DNA of 64,000 nucleotides from Mansonella perstans (lineage: Eukaryota > Nematoda > Chromadorea > Rhabditida > Onchocercidae): NCBI GenBank assembly GCA_037074765.1, contig JBAMDO010000009.1, positions 62,001 through 126,000 of the forward strand, in the 5' to 3' direction. The notes below the pieces were generated by a model, which saw only the letters and a program-made list of their open reading frames with translations, was not told where the DNA came from and searched no databases. Every line of letters starts with the position of its first letter. Within the stretch, counting starts at the first letter, position 1. The position numbers were made by a program, and so were the translations under genes. Positions 62,401-64,000 of this stretch are shown here, in pieces.

Positions 62401-64000
62401 AATAACAATGAAAAACTTTTTATTTCGAGAATTTTTTTCTTCGCCAATTAATTTGAGCATATTTCTTTGCATGTCCTTTATGACAAAGTGACCGGTGATT
62501 TTGGGTTTGTCTACTGATATGAAAGAAATTGATTGACGACATGAAAATCTTACTAGCAAAGTGTTGCTGATTATCACTTACGTAATTATTGAATTCTGGA
62601 TCAGATGACAGAATTTAAATGACCGTCATATGACCATTTTGATTAAAATTTTATTTGCTTTAACCTTTCTCATTAATTTTTTCTTTTAATAATGAAATAT
62701 TTCTTTAATTGAAATCGATCCTACTTTTCCTTTTTGTGCTCCATTCCATTTTTCATATTCTTTATTTGCTCTTTCATAATTGATGGATTTCAATCGATAA
62801 CCTATTGATTAGAATATTACAAACTTATTATTATTGATTTAGATATTTAAAGGTACTTAGAGTATCAGTAACAAGACATCAGTTAAATTTTTTAACAATA
62901 ATAATGGCGAGTTTTTAACGCTTGTTTTAAACCTTCAGTATATACTGTAAAAAAATATTGGAAAAACAAAAATATGACATTTTTAATATTGTTTAATGTC
63001 TACGAACTATTTATTTCATTTGTCTATAGTACACTTGGCCAGCAAAAAATGTATTTGACCGTACCCGATCATTACCTTCGCCTGCATCATCTAAGTTGAA
63101 TTTCAGCCCAATTAGTAAGCCTACATTTACAAAAGTATTCTAGCGTAATGCAGCATTAATAGTTTAGATATGATTTCAAGATATACTTAAGAAGCACACG
63201 TCTTAAATATGTGCTATGCTTATTGAAATTTTACTGTAAGTAAACTCTTGAATCAATATAAACAAATAAAAGCCACTACAAACAAATAAAAGTACTTTAA
63301 ATTAAATTAAGCTTCCAATACTTCCTTCTTTTAGCTTAAAATAACATAAATTTACGTCTTTTTCATCATTTTATTACTTTGCTAATTAATACCAGGTTTT
63401 TATGAAAATTCGGCAACACTAATTGGTTAATTTTTGAAATTATGAAAAAGTTCTTGCTTCAATTAGATTGCATAGTTTTGTTTTTCTGATGGTCGAATTT
63501 ATAATTAAATGTTAAATTTACTAATTGAGCTATAATTATGGCTGTCATTATTACTTTTATTAATTAGTGCATCAAGTTTTTACTGTTCCCTTTTCATCTG
63601 CAACAGCAACGACAAATGTACTTTCGTTTGCCCAAATTCCGTGCATTCTGTGACGTTCATAAGAAAGCCGGAGATTCCGGAGGATATAACTTTTTGCATC
63701 TTTGAATTTTTTTTTTTGTTTTCTGAAAAATAAAGATGTTCATCTTTAACTTGAAGAATCACTTCCACATTTTAAAATAAGTTTAAAGTTTTTTGTGCAG
63801 AAAGTTTTTAAAAATTTATGGTATTTTTTCGGACATAATTTATCGTCAGAACATTTCATTCATTCCTTCAGCTTATTTTCTCAAAAGAATCAAAAAGCCA
63901 AGGATTATTTTTGTCGTTTTTTAATATTTAACCATAAAAATACTTTTTGAAATTCTTTTTTGAAGTGAATTACGTCCTCTTCCCTTGTTTTTGTTTGCAA

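Larger units (their letters stand above)
47075..64000. other. about 17 kb upstream of exon 1 without recognisable genes
   Basis: AT-rich DNA to the right of the gene start. I looked on both strands for conserved protein motifs, tRNA boxes and spliced-leader sequence and recognised none. The longest open frame (59941-60306, plus strand, 121 codons) is Leu/Phe/Lys/Ile-rich with no recognisable motif and is within chance expectation at this base composition. Small direct repeats at 54771-54810 and 56399-56433 are listed separately. The region may contain the promoter, distant enhancers or non-coding 5' exons of unc-53. Confidence 0.6.

Overview
The window is AT-rich eukaryotic DNA (roughly 30% G+C by eye) with short exons, mostly long introns and nematode-type splice acceptors (TTTTCAG and close variants). 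I can support one protein-coding gene. It is the N-terminal half of a neuron navigator gene, the orthologue of C. elegans unc-53 (vertebrate NAV1/2/3), read on the minus strand. Seventeen coding exons can be joined from the ATG at 46983 down to 2380 with every splice phase agreeing. They give 854 complete codons plus two bases. The closest matches I recall are to C. elegans UNC-53, including nematode-specific stretches, so the source is a nematode. The low G+C and long introns would fit a parasitic spirurid or filarial worm, but that is inference.

Layout from gene 5' to 3' (right to left). 64000-46984 is about 17 kb of upstream DNA with no recognisable coding sequence. Exon 1 (46983-46951) encodes the short N-terminal leader. 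Exons 2-5 (41028-25418) encode the single calponin-homology (CH) domain, spread over more than 15 kb, with a 10.4 kb intron inside the domain. Exons 6-15 (24967-8503) encode a long Ser/Thr-rich, basic, low-complexity region with islands conserved in UNC-53. Exons 10-15 lie closer together. Exons 16 and 17 (6429-2380) encode two related Gly-Tyr-(Leu/Met)-Ser-Glu-Gly motifs that resemble the paired motif of vertebrate NAVs. The rest of the protein (coiled coils and the C-terminal AAA-type ATPase) must lie beyond the left edge; 1-2379 is intron.

The most useful observations are: the paired GY(L/M)SEG motif split over exons 16 and 17; a phase-matched 54-nt candidate cassette exon between them (3762-3815); tandem in-frame donors at the end of exon 15; a possible internal start that would truncate the CH domain (36374); two G+C-richer blocks in introns 1 and 7 that could hold alternative first exons or regulatory DNA; and a 4-copy tandem repeat of about 100 bp in intron 3. 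No tRNA, rRNA, intact mobile element or second protein gene was recognised. No novel multi-gene system is visible. All family comparisons are from memory, without a database search.
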